From: Romboutsia lituseburensis
Lineage (GTDB): Bacteria; Bacillota; Clostridia; Peptostreptococcales; Peptostreptococcaceae
Reading direction: 5' to 3'
DNA: 64,000 bases
NCBI RefSeq assembly: GCF_024723825.1
Contig: NZ_JANQBQ010000001.1
Location: forward strand, 3,286,001 to 3,350,000
Each line of letters starts with the position of its first letter. Position 1 is the first letter of the stretch. Below are positions 1-9,475 of this stretch, piece after piece. The notes under the pieces were generated by a model. It made no database searches. It worked only from the letters and a program-made list of their open reading frames with translations, and had not been told where the DNA came from. The position numbers and the translations under genes were made by a program.

Positions 1-849
1 AGTCCTGATGAAATACTTCCTTTGATTGAAGAACAAAGAGTTAGTATAACAGGTTTAGTTCCAGCTATGGCAGTTATGTGTGCAGATTTTATAAAAGATT
101 ATGATGATTATAACTTAGAGTCATTAAAGGTTTTACAAGTTGGAGGGTCAGTTTTGGATTCGAAAACTGCGAAAAATATTTCAAACACATTTGGTTGCAA
201 GTTACAACAAATATTTGGAATTGCAGAAGGATTAATATGTTGTACTTCATTAGATGATGAAGATGAGATAATTTATAATTGCCAAGGGACTCCTATTAGT
301 GATATGGATGAAGTTCTTATAGTTGATGAAGATGAGAATGAAGTAGAAGCTGAAAATTATGGAGAGTTAATTGTAAGAGGACCTTATACTATTCATGGAT
401 ACTACAATCTAGAAGAAGTAAACAAAAAGTGCATTAATAAAAATGGATTCTTTAAAACTGGTGATAAGGCTAGGGTATTAAAAAATGGAAATTACCAAAT
501 AGCTGGAAGAATAAAGGAAATGATTAATAGAGCAGGAGAGAAAATAACACCATTTGAACTGGAAGATATTTTATTAAAAAATAACTATATAAAAAATGTG
601 CAAGTTGTTGGCATAAAAGATAATTTCTTAGGTGAAAGAATTTGTGTATTTATTTTAAAAGATAATAATAAGGAGTTATCATTAGAAGAAGTAAGAATGT
701 TTTTAGTTGAAAAAGGGGTAGCTACATTTAAATTACCAGATCAAATTTTATATGTTGAAGATTGGCCACTAACTAGTGTAGGTAAAATTAGTAAAAATAA
801 ACTAAAAGAGATTGCTTTAGAAAACAACTTAGTTGAGGAGGTATTATAG
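1..849 (+). CDS. Aryl acid-AMP ligase (salicylate or 2,3-dihydroxybenzoate), 5' partial
   Basis: C-terminal 282 residues of a stand-alone adenylation enzyme of the EntE/DhbE/YbtE/PchD family. These enzymes activate salicylate or 2,3-dihydroxybenzoate as the acyl-AMP and load it onto an aryl carrier protein. The frame is open from base 1, so the true start lies upstream of the window. Visible family motifs are GELIVRGPYTIHGYYN, FKTGDKARVLKNG, the hinge GRIKEMINRAGEKI and the C-terminal catalytic lysine region LTSVGKISKNKL, all aligning closely with the EntE C-terminus from memory. The next gene starts inside its stop codon (TAGTG) and begins with an aryl carrier domain, its expected partner. 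The pocket residues that separate salicylate from dihydroxybenzoate lie mostly upstream, so the substrate is undecided. Confidence 0.9.
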   Translation, partial: SPDEILPLIEEQRVSITGLVPAMAVMCADFIKDYDDYNLESLKVLQVGGSVLDSKTAKNISNTFGCKLQQIFGIAEGLICCTSLDDEDEIIYNCQGTPISDMDEVLIVDEDENEVEAENYGELIVRGPYTIHGYYNLEEVNKKCINKNGFFKTGDKARVLKNGNYQIAGRIKEMINRAGEKITPFELEDILLKNNYIKNVQVVGIKDNFLGERICVFILKDNNKELSLEEVRMFLVEKGVATFKLPDQILYVEDWPLTSVGKISKNKLKEIALENNLVEEVL

Positions 850-3800
850 TGAGTAATGTAGACTATAAAAATGAAGCTAAGGATTTTATAAATAGTGAAG
901 CTTGTAAATTATTAAATAAAACAGATATAAGTTTAAAATATAATTTAATAGAAATGGGAATTAGTTCTATTCAAGTTATGAAAATATCTAGTAGTCTTAG
1001 AAAATTTGGCATAATTATTCCTTTTGCTAAATTAATTTCAAATCCAACTATTGAAAAATGGAATGAATTAGTAGATAGGTCAAAGTTAAAAAAAATCAAA
1101 AAGTATAACAAAGACACTAATAAAGAATATGATGAAGATTCTTTTGCACTTACAGATGTGCAACAGGCTTATTGGGTAGGAAGGGAAGATGATCAACCCT
1201 TAGGAGGAGTTAGTTGCCATGCGTATTTAGAGTTTGATGGAGAAAATATTAATCCGAATAAATTAGAAAAAGCATGGAATACAATACAAAATTATCATCC
1301 TATGTTAAGAGCTAAATTTTTAGAAAATGGTAGACAAATTATAATGAATAAACCTTACTCAGAAAATATTGATATATATGATTTGACTTCACTTACAAAA
1401 AAAGATTTAGAAATTGAATTAGATAAAATAAGAGAAAAAATATCAAATAGAAAGCTTGATGTTGAAAAAGGTCAAGTAGCAGGATTAGCTATAAGTATTC
1501 TTCCTAATAATAATTCAAGAGTTCACATAGACATAGATTTATTAGTAGCTGATGTAATGAGTATGAGTATTTTAATAGAGGATTTATCAAAAGCGTATAA
1601 TGGGGAAAAATTTATACATAGTGAAAGTAAAACCTTTAAAGACTATCTTTTATCAAGAAATGAATCTGAAAAAAATGAGGAAGATAAAGCCTTTTGGAAT
1701 GAAAAGATAAAAACTTTTTCAGAAGAAATTAGACTACCTTTTGTAAAAAAACCAGAGTTGGTACATAATCCTAAATTTAAAAGAAAAAGTAAAATTATTG
1801 AAAAAAATATATGGCAAAAGATAAAAAATAAAGCGACATCTTATAAACAAACTCCATCCATGTTTTTACTTACATGCTATGCATTAATACTTGAAAGATG
1901 GTGCAAACAAGAACAGTTTTTAATAAATATTCCTTTGTTTAATAGAAGTTATAATGAAGACTATACACAAAATATGGTTGCAGACTTTACAAATTTATTA
2001 TTATTAGAATTTAATAAAAAAGATTGTAATACATTCTTGCAAACAATAGAAACTATAAACAAAACTTTTGTTGATAATGTTAATCATTCTAATTATTCTG
2101 GAGTTTTAGTGCAAAGAGATATATTCAAATTAAAGGGTGAATCTTACTTGGTCGCACCTGTTGTATTTGCTTGCAATATAGACACGCCACTAGAAACTAA
2201 AAATTCACAAAAGGCTTTTGGCAAGTTAAATTATATGATATCTCAAACTCCACAAGTTTGGTTGGATTTCCAAAGTTATATAAATGATGAAGGTCTAGTA
2301 TTAGCTTGGGATTTTGTTGAAGAAATTTTCCCAAAAGAACTTATTGACGACATGTTTAGCTCATTAGTAGAGTTAATATATTTATTAGAGAAAGAAGATA
2401 ATTGGGATATAAATATAGACGTACTACCTAAAAAACAAAAAAAACAAAGAGAAGAGGATGTTAATAATATACTTCCATTGAAATATCCTGAAAAATTATT
2501 ATATTCAGAATTTGTAAAAAAGTCCATAGAATATCCAAACAAAAGCGCTTTAGTAGATGGAACAAATCATACAATTTTGACTTATTCACAACTTTACAAT
2601 AAATCTCTTAAGGTGGCTACTAACTTAATAAATAATGGAGTTAGAAAAGGCGATTGCATAGGAATTATTTTGAAAAGAGGGCTAAGCCAAATCGAAGGAA
2701 TTATTGGAATATTATTTGCTGGAGCAACGTATATTCCAATTGGTCATAATCAACCAAAATCACGAAGAGAGAAAATATATGAACAAGTAGGGATAAAAAC
2801 AATATTAACAGATAAAGAAGTAGAAGAAGAAAATGATTTAAATGCAGATAGCGTAAAAATTATATATATAGATGATAATATCACAGGGGAAACTTTAAGT
2901 AAACCTATTGATATACATCCAAGTAGTAGTGCATATATAATTATGACATCAGGATCAACAGGAATGCCAAAAGGAGTAGAAATAACTCATAGAAGTGCTG
3001 TAAATACAATTGATGATATTAATAATAAATATAATATATCTAAAGAAGATAGCATACTTTGTGTATCTGCTATAGATTTTGACCTTTCTGTGTATGATAT
3101 ATTTGGACTTTTATCAGTAGGAGGAAAACTAATAATCCTTGATGATGTAAATTTTAAAAATCCTCAGGTTTGGATAAGTTTAATAGATAAATACAATATA
3201 ACTATATGGGATTCTGTACCAATTTTATTTGATATGTTAGTAACTATGGCAGAGTCTTATAATAAAAAACTCCCAATTAAAGTTGTTATGTTATCTGGAG
3301 ATTGGATTGGATTAAATCTAGCAGAAAGATTTTATGCAATAAGTGATAATTCAGTAGTAGTTGCAATGGGAGGAGGAACAGAAGCATCTATATGGTCAAA
3401 CTTTTTAAACGTTCCTACAAGAATACCTAAAGAATGGGTTTCAATACCTTATGGAAAAGCTTTGAAAAATCAAGTTTATAAAGTAGTAGATGAAAACGGA
3501 AGAATATGTCCAAATTGGGTTAGTGGAGAACTGTGCATAGGCGGAGTAGGGGTTTCAGTAGGTTACAAAGGAGATACTGGATTAACGAAAAGAAAGTTTG
3601 TAAAAGATGGAGATATAACTTGGTATAAAACAGGAGACTTAGGAAGAATATGGGATGATGGAACTATAGAATTTTTAGGAAGAATAGATAACCAAGTTAA
3701 AATAAAAGGATATAGGATAGAAATAGGAGAAATAGAATCTTTAATTTTAGAAATAGAAGGAATTAATAATTGTAAGGTTATTACAAATAATAAAAGAAAT

Positions 3801-5594
3801 GCATTATATGCCTTTATTATAAAAGATAAAACTAGCTTAATAGATGATAGTAAAATAAAGGACATACTAATAAGTAAATTACCTAGCTACATGGTTCCAG
3901 ACAATATTATTTTTATTGAAAAATTCCTATTAAATAAAAATGATAAAGTAGATACAAAGGCTCTTATGGCTTTAGTGAATACACAAAAAAATACAAATAA
4001 ACAAGTAAAACAAATTTCTAGTTTAGAAGTTGAAGTTTTAGATATATTCAAAGAAGTTTTTGAAAATGAAAAATATAATATAAATTCTAATTTCTTTGAA
4101 ATGGGAGGAGACTCTTTAATAGCGGTTAAGACGTTAACTTTGATAAAAAGCAAATTAGGATATGAATTAAAAATATCTGATATTTTTAACAATACAACAG
4201 TAGAAAGATTAGCAAATGTTATTTATAAAAATAATGAAAATAAAAAAGACTTTACTGAAGAAGAAATAAATATACATAAATTTAAAGAAAAAGATTGGTA
4301 TAAGTTAACGGATATACAACATGCTTACTGGGTTAGTAGAAAGGGATATTTTAATAACAATAAACAAACTTCAAATTGTTACTTTGAAATAGAAAGTTAT
4401 AATTTAAATACAGAAAAATTATCTAAAATTATAAATATACTTATAAAGAATTATAAAATGCTTAGAGCTTATGTTACAGAAGATGGAACAAAGCAAATGA
4501 TTTTAGATGAAGTATATTATAATGTTTCAGAAAAAGATATATCAAGTTTAGTCTTTAAAGATAAAGAAACTTATTTAAAAGATAAAAGAAAACAATTACT
4601 ATCAGATATAAAAGATGTCTCTAAATGGCCGACCTTTACAATAGAGGTAACGAAGTTATCTTTTGAAAAATCTATTATACATATATGCTTTGATAATATA
4701 TTCATAGATGCACTAAGTGTAGGATTTATATTAAATAGAATAAATGAATTATATTTAAATATAAATAGTGTTAGTAAGTTTAAAAGAAGTGCGTTACTTA
4801 CGGATAATCTAGAAAAATATGAAATAGATAGGATATATTGGAATAATAAACTTAAAGACATATATCATGCACCCAAAATAGCTAAAATACCAGACGATAA
4901 AGATAGTTTAGAATTTAAAAGATTATATCATTTATTTGATATAAGTGATTACAATAATTTAAAAAGCTTAGCAAGCAACTATAATCTCACAATATCTAAT
5001 ATAATCTTATCAGCATTTTCTGAAATACTTCATATTTGGTCAAATAATGATAAGTATACGATTAATATTACAACTATAGAAAATACATTAGATAAGTATG
5101 AATTTATGGGCGAGGTGGGAGATTATACATCAACATTTTTAAATAGTATAATTTATGAAAAAGAAGATAGTTTTTATGATAGAACTAAGAAAATTCAAAA
5201 ATCTATGATAAAGAATATGGAACATTTAAGTTACAGTGGAGTAAATGTAATAAGAGATTTAAACAAAGAATATAAAAACATATCAATGCCAATTGTATAC
5301 ACAAGTACTATTGGAGTAATTAATAATATAGATACTAAAAATATTGGAGATATTGTATTTTCGATAACTCAAACTCCTAATGTATATTTAGATTGTCAAG
5401 TAAGTTTTGTAGAAGGAAGATTAATGGTAAATTGGGATTATTTATCTAGTGCTTTTGACAAAGATGATATAGAAAATAAGTTTGAAATGTTTATAAAATT
5501 AATTGATTTAATTATTAAAGAAAAAATTTCAGATAAAAAAAGTGTTTATGAATTATTAAAAGTTAATGAAGTGTTTGAAGAGGGGGCTATATGA
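849..5594 (+). CDS. NRPS, ArCP-Cy-A-PCP-Cy (HMWP2/PchE-like)
   Basis: Nonribosomal peptide synthetase of 1581 residues, GTG start at 849 behind GAGGAGG (836-842), overlapping the previous stop. Domains: aryl carrier protein about 1-78 (EMGISS, phosphopantetheine Ser40); first condensation/cyclization domain about 98-530 (VQQAYWVGR; D230-x4-D235-x2-S238, the heterocyclization signature replacing HHxxxDG); adenylation domain about 550-1050 (MTSGSTGMPKG near 698, YKTGDLGR, GRIDNQVKIKGYRIE); peptidyl carrier (FFEMGGDSL, Ser near 1088); second Cy domain about 1150-1570 (IQHAYWVSR; DNIFID near 1280). The layout is that of yersiniabactin HMWP2 without its last carrier, and of PchE plus the start of PchF without an epimerase insert. 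It should condense and cyclize an aryl acid with cysteines. Cysteine specificity is inferred from the Cy context. Confidence 0.93.
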   Translation: MSNVDYKNEAKDFINSEACKLLNKTDISLKYNLIEMGISSIQVMKISSSLRKFGIIIPFAKLISNPTIEKWNELVDRSKLKKIKKYNKDTNKEYDEDSFALTDVQQAYWVGREDDQPLGGVSCHAYLEFDGENINPNKLEKAWNTIQNYHPMLRAKFLENGRQIIMNKPYSENIDIYDLTSLTKKDLEIELDKIREKISNRKLDVEKGQVAGLAISILPNNNSRVHIDIDLLVADVMSMSILIEDLSKAYNGEKFIHSESKTFKDYLLSRNESEKNEEDKAFWNEKIKTFSEEIRLPFVKKPELVHNPKFKRKSKIIEKNIWQKIKNKATSYKQTPSMFLLTCYALILERWCKQEQFLINIPLFNRSYNEDYTQNMVADFTNLLLLEFNKKDCNTFLQTIETINKTFVDNVNHSNYSGVLVQRDIFKLKGESYLVAPVVFACNIDTPLETKNSQKAFGKLNYMISQTPQVWLDFQSYINDEGLVLAWDFVEEIFPKELIDDMFSSLVELIYLLEKEDNWDINIDVLPKKQKKQREEDVNNILPLKYPEKLLYSEFVKKSIEYPNKSALVDGTNHTILTYSQLYNKSLKVATNLINNGVRKGDCIGIILKRGLSQIEGIIGILFAGATYIPIGHNQPKSRREKIYEQVGIKTILTDKEVEEENDLNADSVKIIYIDDNITGETLSKPIDIHPSSSAYIIMTSGSTGMPKGVEITHRSAVNTIDDINNKYNISKEDSILCVSAIDFDLSVYDIFGLLSVGGKLIILDDVNFKNPQVWISLIDKYNITIWDSVPILFDMLVTMAESYNKKLPIKVVMLSGDWIGLNLAERFYAISDNSVVVAMGGGTEASIWSNFLNVPTRIPKEWVSIPYGKALKNQVYKVVDENGRICPNWVSGELCIGGVGVSVGYKGDTGLTKRKFVKDGDITWYKTGDLGRIWDDGTIEFLGRIDNQVKIKGYRIEIGEIESLILEIEGINNCKVITNNKRNALYAFIIKDKTSLIDDSKIKDILISKLPSYMVPDNIIFIEKFLLNKNDKVDTKALMALVNTQKNTNKQVKQISSLEVEVLDIFKEVFENEKYNINSNFFEMGGDSLIAVKTLTLIKSKLGYELKISDIFNNTTVERLANVIYKNNENKKDFTEEEINIHKFKEKDWYKLTDIQHAYWVSRKGYFNNNKQTSNCYFEIESYNLNTEKLSKIINILIKNYKMLRAYVTEDGTKQMILDEVYYNVSEKDISSLVFKDKETYLKDKRKQLLSDIKDVSKWPTFTIEVTKLSFEKSIIHICFDNIFIDALSVGFILNRINELYLNINSVSKFKRSALLTDNLEKYEIDRIYWNNKLKDIYHAPKIAKIPDDKDSLEFKRLYHLFDISDYNNLKSLASNYNLTISNIILSAFSEILHIWSNNDKYTINITTIENTLDKYEFMGEVGDYTSTFLNSIIYEKEDSFYDRTKKIQKSMIKNMEHLSYSGVNVIRDLNKEYKNISMPIVYTSTIGVINNIDTKNIGDIVFSITQTPNVYLDCQVSFVEGRLMVNWDYLSSAFDKDDIENKFEMFIKLIDLIIKEKISDKKSVYELLKVNEVFEEGAI

Positions 5595-8212
5595 TAACTA
5601 AAGAATATATTGAAAGTTTAGAAGATAGAGGAATATATTTATGGGAAGAAGAAAATCAACTTAGGTATAAAGCAAAAAAAGGAAGTATGAAAGAGGATAT
5701 TAAGCAAAAACTTAGCGAAAATAAGGGAGAAATTATAGAATTTCTTAAAAGAAATAATATGTATGGCAAATGCGTAGCTAATAAAGTATATAGTAAGGAA
5801 ATATTTTTAGAAAATATAAAAAAATATATTTTAGAAAATGAACAGAATATAGATAAAATAGGTTTAGCAAATTGGATAGATTGTGCAAATAATGTTTCTA
5901 TATTAGATATTTTTAATACTTTTTATGCAAACGGTATATTTAAATATGGAAAAATATATACACAAGAAGATATTATAAAAACCTTAAACATAGATAAAAT
6001 GTACAATAGCCTTGTTAAAAAATGGATAGAGACGCTTTTGGAGAAACAAATTGTAGAAAAAGAAGAAGATAAATATTTTCTAAAAGATAAATTAATTATA
6101 AATGAAATTTCTAAAGATTATTGGAATGACTTTGAAGATGTTGAAAATAGAATAAATTATGGAAGAGAGTTCTTTGATTATTTAAAAAGATGTAGTGAAA
6201 ATTTACTTCCTGTTTTACAGAAAAAAGTTAACAGCGTAGAGTTACTTTTTCCAAATGGAGCTACCGATACGGCTATGGGAATTTATCAAAATAATAAAAT
6301 AAGCAAAGCTTTTAATGGTATAGCAAGTATGTCAGTTAAAGAATTTGTAAAATTAAACTCAAATAATAAAAAAACTATCAAGATTTTAGAAATTGGAGCT
6401 GGTGTAGGAGGGACAACCTCTGGAGTAATAGAAGAATTAGAAGGTATGAACTATGAGTATTATTTTACTGATATATCAAACTACTTTTTAAATATGGCTA
6501 AGGAAAAATATAAAAAAAATGAAAATATTAAATATGAATTATTTGATATAAATAAATCTCTTGAAGGACAAGTATTAAAACAAGATGAATTTGATATTAT
6601 AATTTGTGCTAATGTTTTACATAATGCAAAAGATGGAAATATGGCAATACAGAGTATAAGCAAATTAATAAAGGATAATGGAATATTTGTTATAATTGAT
6701 GAGGTTAGCGAACCTGAATTTTTATTGACATCAATAGATTTAAATGAAGGATTAAGTAATTTTGAAGATTGTAGAAAAGAAAATAATGAGATATTTTTTA
6801 CATACAATCAATGGATAGAGATGTTTTCAAAAGAGAAAGTAGATTTACTCGTTGATTTTCCAAAAGAAAATACTGAGTTAAAAAAGATGGGTCAAAAAAT
6901 ATTCATAGGTAGATTTAAAGAGGTAAATTTAATTAATAAACATAATGAATCTATATCTTTTGAAGGAAAACTTAAAAAAACAAAAAAAGATATAAATAAT
7001 GATAATTATTGTGATAGCAAAATTATTTTACAAAAAGATAAAAACATGGAGAAAAACATAAAAAATATATGGATAGATATATTAAAAGTAGAAGAATTAG
7101 ATGTTAATGATAATTTCTTTGAGGTTGGAGGAGATTCTCTAGTTATAACTCAGTTAATATCAAAGCTATGGAAAGAATATTCACAAACTAAAAATTGGGA
7201 TTGGAGTATGTTTGCAGATACAATAATGAAAAATCCTACAGTAAGCAGCTTAAGTTTAAAAATACAAGAACTTTATGAAAAAGATGTAAAGTTTAATGAA
7301 AAAGATATAGAACTTTTAAATTTAACAAAATCAGTAAAAAAGAAAAAGATAATACTATTTCATAATGGAACAGGTAATATAAATGTATATAAAAATTTAA
7401 TTGATGAAATTAATAATGTTAATAAAGGAAGTTATGAATTATATGGTATAAATTTTAACAAAGAAATTTTAATAGGTTCAAAGAATTTAATTAAAGAATT
7501 AGCAATTAATTATGCTAATAAATTAATTGAAGAATTTAGTGGTTCAAACTTTGAATTAATAGGACATTGTGTAGGAGGGAGTATCGCTTTAGAAGTAGCA
7601 AACATATTGAAAAATAAGAATGAAAATGTGGAAAAAGTATTTATAATAAGTTCTTACTTAAACAAACAATTAATAGTAGATAATTTAAAAGAAAATGATT
7701 TAGATAAGTTGTTTAAATCAAATTTTTTAATGAGCTTAGTATTTTCACAACTTGTTAATGATAGTCTAATAACAAAATCTGGAATTGATATAAGTTCAAA
7801 ATACATATCAGATGTAGTAGGAATTATTAGAGATAAAAATAATGGTGAATTTTTAGATGAATATATAGTTGATATTAAAAATGAGCATGAAAATTTTTAT
7901 AACTTGTATAAAGTATATTTAAATGAAAAAGAAAAATATAGCGAAGAAAGTGAAATGTATTGTACTTTCTTAAAACATTTTGAGGCTACATCAAAATACA
8001 TTCCAGAAAAATATAATGGAGAAGTTGTGTTTTTTAAATGTATAGAAAATGTTGATAATTTCATTATGGAAGAAGAACAGTATTTTTCAGATGATTTATT
8101 TTTATGGAGCAAATACTTAAAAGGGAATATAATTTTTTCTTATATAGGTGGAAATCATATAAATTGCATAGAAAATTTTGATGTAGAAAAAATATCTGGT
8201 TTATTAGGGTGA
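5591..8212 (+). CDS. NRPS termination protein: docking-methyltransferase-PCP-thioesterase
   Basis: Protein of 873 residues whose ATG overlaps the previous TGA (ATGA), so it is translationally coupled. Residues 1-55 resemble a TubC-type N-terminal docking domain (RGIYLWEEENQLRYKAKKG). Residues about 180-380 are a SAM methyltransferase of the kind embedded in NRPS/PKS (LLFPNGATDTA; motif I LEIGAGVGGTTSG near 265; IICANVLHN). A peptidyl carrier follows (FFEVGGDSL, Ser near 515), then a type I thioesterase about 595-873 with GHCVGG, which puts Cys660 at the nucleophile position instead of the usual Ser. There is no condensation or adenylation domain. The protein must therefore receive its chain from the Cy domain ending the upstream synthetase and have its carrier charged by that protein's single A domain, as HMWP2 does for HMWP1. 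Whether methylation is on N or C cannot be read from sequence. Confidence 0.88.
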   Translation: MITKEYIESLEDRGIYLWEEENQLRYKAKKGSMKEDIKQKLSENKGEIIEFLKRNNMYGKCVANKVYSKEIFLENIKKYILENEQNIDKIGLANWIDCANNVSILDIFNTFYANGIFKYGKIYTQEDIIKTLNIDKMYNSLVKKWIETLLEKQIVEKEEDKYFLKDKLIINEISKDYWNDFEDVENRINYGREFFDYLKRCSENLLPVLQKKVNSVELLFPNGATDTAMGIYQNNKISKAFNGIASMSVKEFVKLNSNNKKTIKILEIGAGVGGTTSGVIEELEGMNYEYYFTDISNYFLNMAKEKYKKNENIKYELFDINKSLEGQVLKQDEFDIIICANVLHNAKDGNMAIQSISKLIKDNGIFVIIDEVSEPEFLLTSIDLNEGLSNFEDCRKENNEIFFTYNQWIEMFSKEKVDLLVDFPKENTELKKMGQKIFIGRFKEVNLINKHNESISFEGKLKKTKKDINNDNYCDSKIILQKDKNMEKNIKNIWIDILKVEELDVNDNFFEVGGDSLVITQLISKLWKEYSQTKNWDWSMFADTIMKNPTVSSLSLKIQELYEKDVKFNEKDIELLNLTKSVKKKKIILFHNGTGNINVYKNLIDEINNVNKGSYELYGINFNKEILIGSKNLIKELAINYANKLIEEFSGSNFELIGHCVGGSIALEVANILKNKNENVEKVFIISSYLNKQLIVDNLKENDLDKLFKSNFLMSLVFSQLVNDSLITKSGIDISSKYISDVVGIIRDKNNGEFLDEYIVDIKNEHENFYNLYKVYLNEKEKYSEESEMYCTFLKHFEATSKYIPEKYNGEVVFFKCIENVDNFIMEEEQYFSDDLFLWSKYLKGNIIFSYIGGNHINCIENFDVEKISGLLG

Positions 8213-8219
8213 TAATCTA

Positions 8220-9317
8220 ATGGAAAAAGTTATAGGTATAATAGGATCAACTGGATTACTTGGACAAAGTATAATTAATTTTATGAAAGATAAATATACT
8301 TTGATAGGACTTGACAGAATAAAAACGAAAGAAGATAAGAAACTTTATAAAGAGTATGTATTTGATTTAAATTGTGAAGAAAAATTAACAGATTTCATAA
8401 AAGAATGTGACATTGTTGTTAATTGCTCAGGACCTTCGTACTTTATAAAAGATAAGGTTTTAAAAATATGTATTAAATTAGAAAAAGACTATATAGACCC
8501 ATTTGGAAGCCTAGATTTAATTAAAAATAGCTCGTATGAAAAATTAAATTCAAGAGTTTTAATTTGGTGCGGAGATTATCCAGGATTTACAGGTATAATT
8601 CCTTACTGGGTAAAATCAGAAGTACTGGATTCTATAGATTATTTAGAGATTAATAGAGGAAGTAATGAAAAAATATCTGCTTCAGCTGTGTGTGATTTAC
8701 TACTTAGTAGTAATATGAATTTTGGAAAGGCAAATTACTATTTAGATAATAATATTCTAACTTACAATAAGTCTAAAATAAAAAAAGAGTATAGCCGACA
8801 TATAGGGAAAAACTTATATATTGCAGAATTTATAAATAAAGAGATATTAGAAGTATCTAAAAAGCTTAAAATAAAAACAGCACATTTTGGTAATATATTC
8901 TTTGATAAAAAAGATATAGAATTTATAAATGAGGCTTATTTTGAAATGAGCTTATCTAAAAAAGAAAATTTATTAAGTGTGTCTAAAAGTATAGCGAATA
9001 GGTTTAACATAAATAAAACAGAAGAGAGCGAAACTTTATTTATAGTAAGAGTTTGTGGCATAAAAAAAGGTTATAATAGAAAACGAGAAATAATTATAAG
9101 TTCTAAAAAGAGTTATGATGTATCAGCTTATATTATAAAAAAATGTATAGATAACATAATCGATAAAAAGTTTGAATATGGAGTGTACAGACCTTTTGAA
9201 ATATTAAATGCCAAAGAATTAGTTGATAATATGTTAGAAGTTAACATTATAGATAAAATTAAAGTATTTGATTTATTTTCAAATGAAGCAAATATATATG
9301 ATATAGGAAGCATATAG
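8220..9317 (+). CDS. NAD(P)-binding reductase of saccharopine dehydrogenase type, likely thiazolinyl imine reductase
   Basis: 365 residues. The N-terminus is a Rossmann fold (VIGIIGSTGLLGQSIINFM) followed by VVNCSGPSYF and DYIDPFGS, the pattern of saccharopine dehydrogenase-like proteins. It does not look like the GFO/IDH-type PchG/YbtU/Irp3 reductases. In siderophore loci of this type a reductase converts one thiazoline to thiazolidine. I infer that role from position, 8 bases after the thioesterase gene and last in the biosynthetic run. The enantio-pyochelin enzyme PchK, which is reported to be unrelated to PchG, is the best analogy I can offer; I have not aligned them. It could instead act on a released intermediate. 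Confidence 0.65.
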   Translation: MEKVIGIIGSTGLLGQSIINFMKDKYTLIGLDRIKTKEDKKLYKEYVFDLNCEEKLTDFIKECDIVVNCSGPSYFIKDKVLKICIKLEKDYIDPFGSLDLIKNSSYEKLNSRVLIWCGDYPGFTGIIPYWVKSEVLDSIDYLEINRGSNEKISASAVCDLLLSSNMNFGKANYYLDNNILTYNKSKIKKEYSRHIGKNLYIAEFINKEILEVSKKLKIKTAHFGNIFFDKKDIEFINEAYFEMSLSKKENLLSVSKSIANRFNINKTEESETLFIVRVCGIKKGYNRKREIIISSKKSYDVSAYIIKKCIDNIIDKKFEYGVYRPFEILNAKELVDNMLEVNIIDKIKVFDLFSNEANIYDIGSI

Positions 9318-9356
9318 AACTCAAATAATAAAAATTAAATTTAAATGTTATATAAC

Positions 9357-9400
9357 TCAGAATCAATATAAAATATATGTATATATTATGTTGATTCTGA
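9357..9400 (+). terminator. Hairpin after the biosynthetic genes
   Basis: Perfect 10-bp inverted repeat TCAGAATCAA / TTGATTCTGA with a 24-base AT-rich centre, 40 bases after the reductase stop. The T-rich tail (ATTTGTATT) is weak. It could be a terminator separating biosynthesis from the regulator gene, or an operator, since it also lies about 75 bases before the AraC regulator start. Confidence 0.45.
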
Positions 9401-9475
9401 ATTTGTATTAAGGAAAAAATGTGTGTTTGATATAAAATAATTAAAGCGATTATATTTGCAATATGGAGGAGCATA

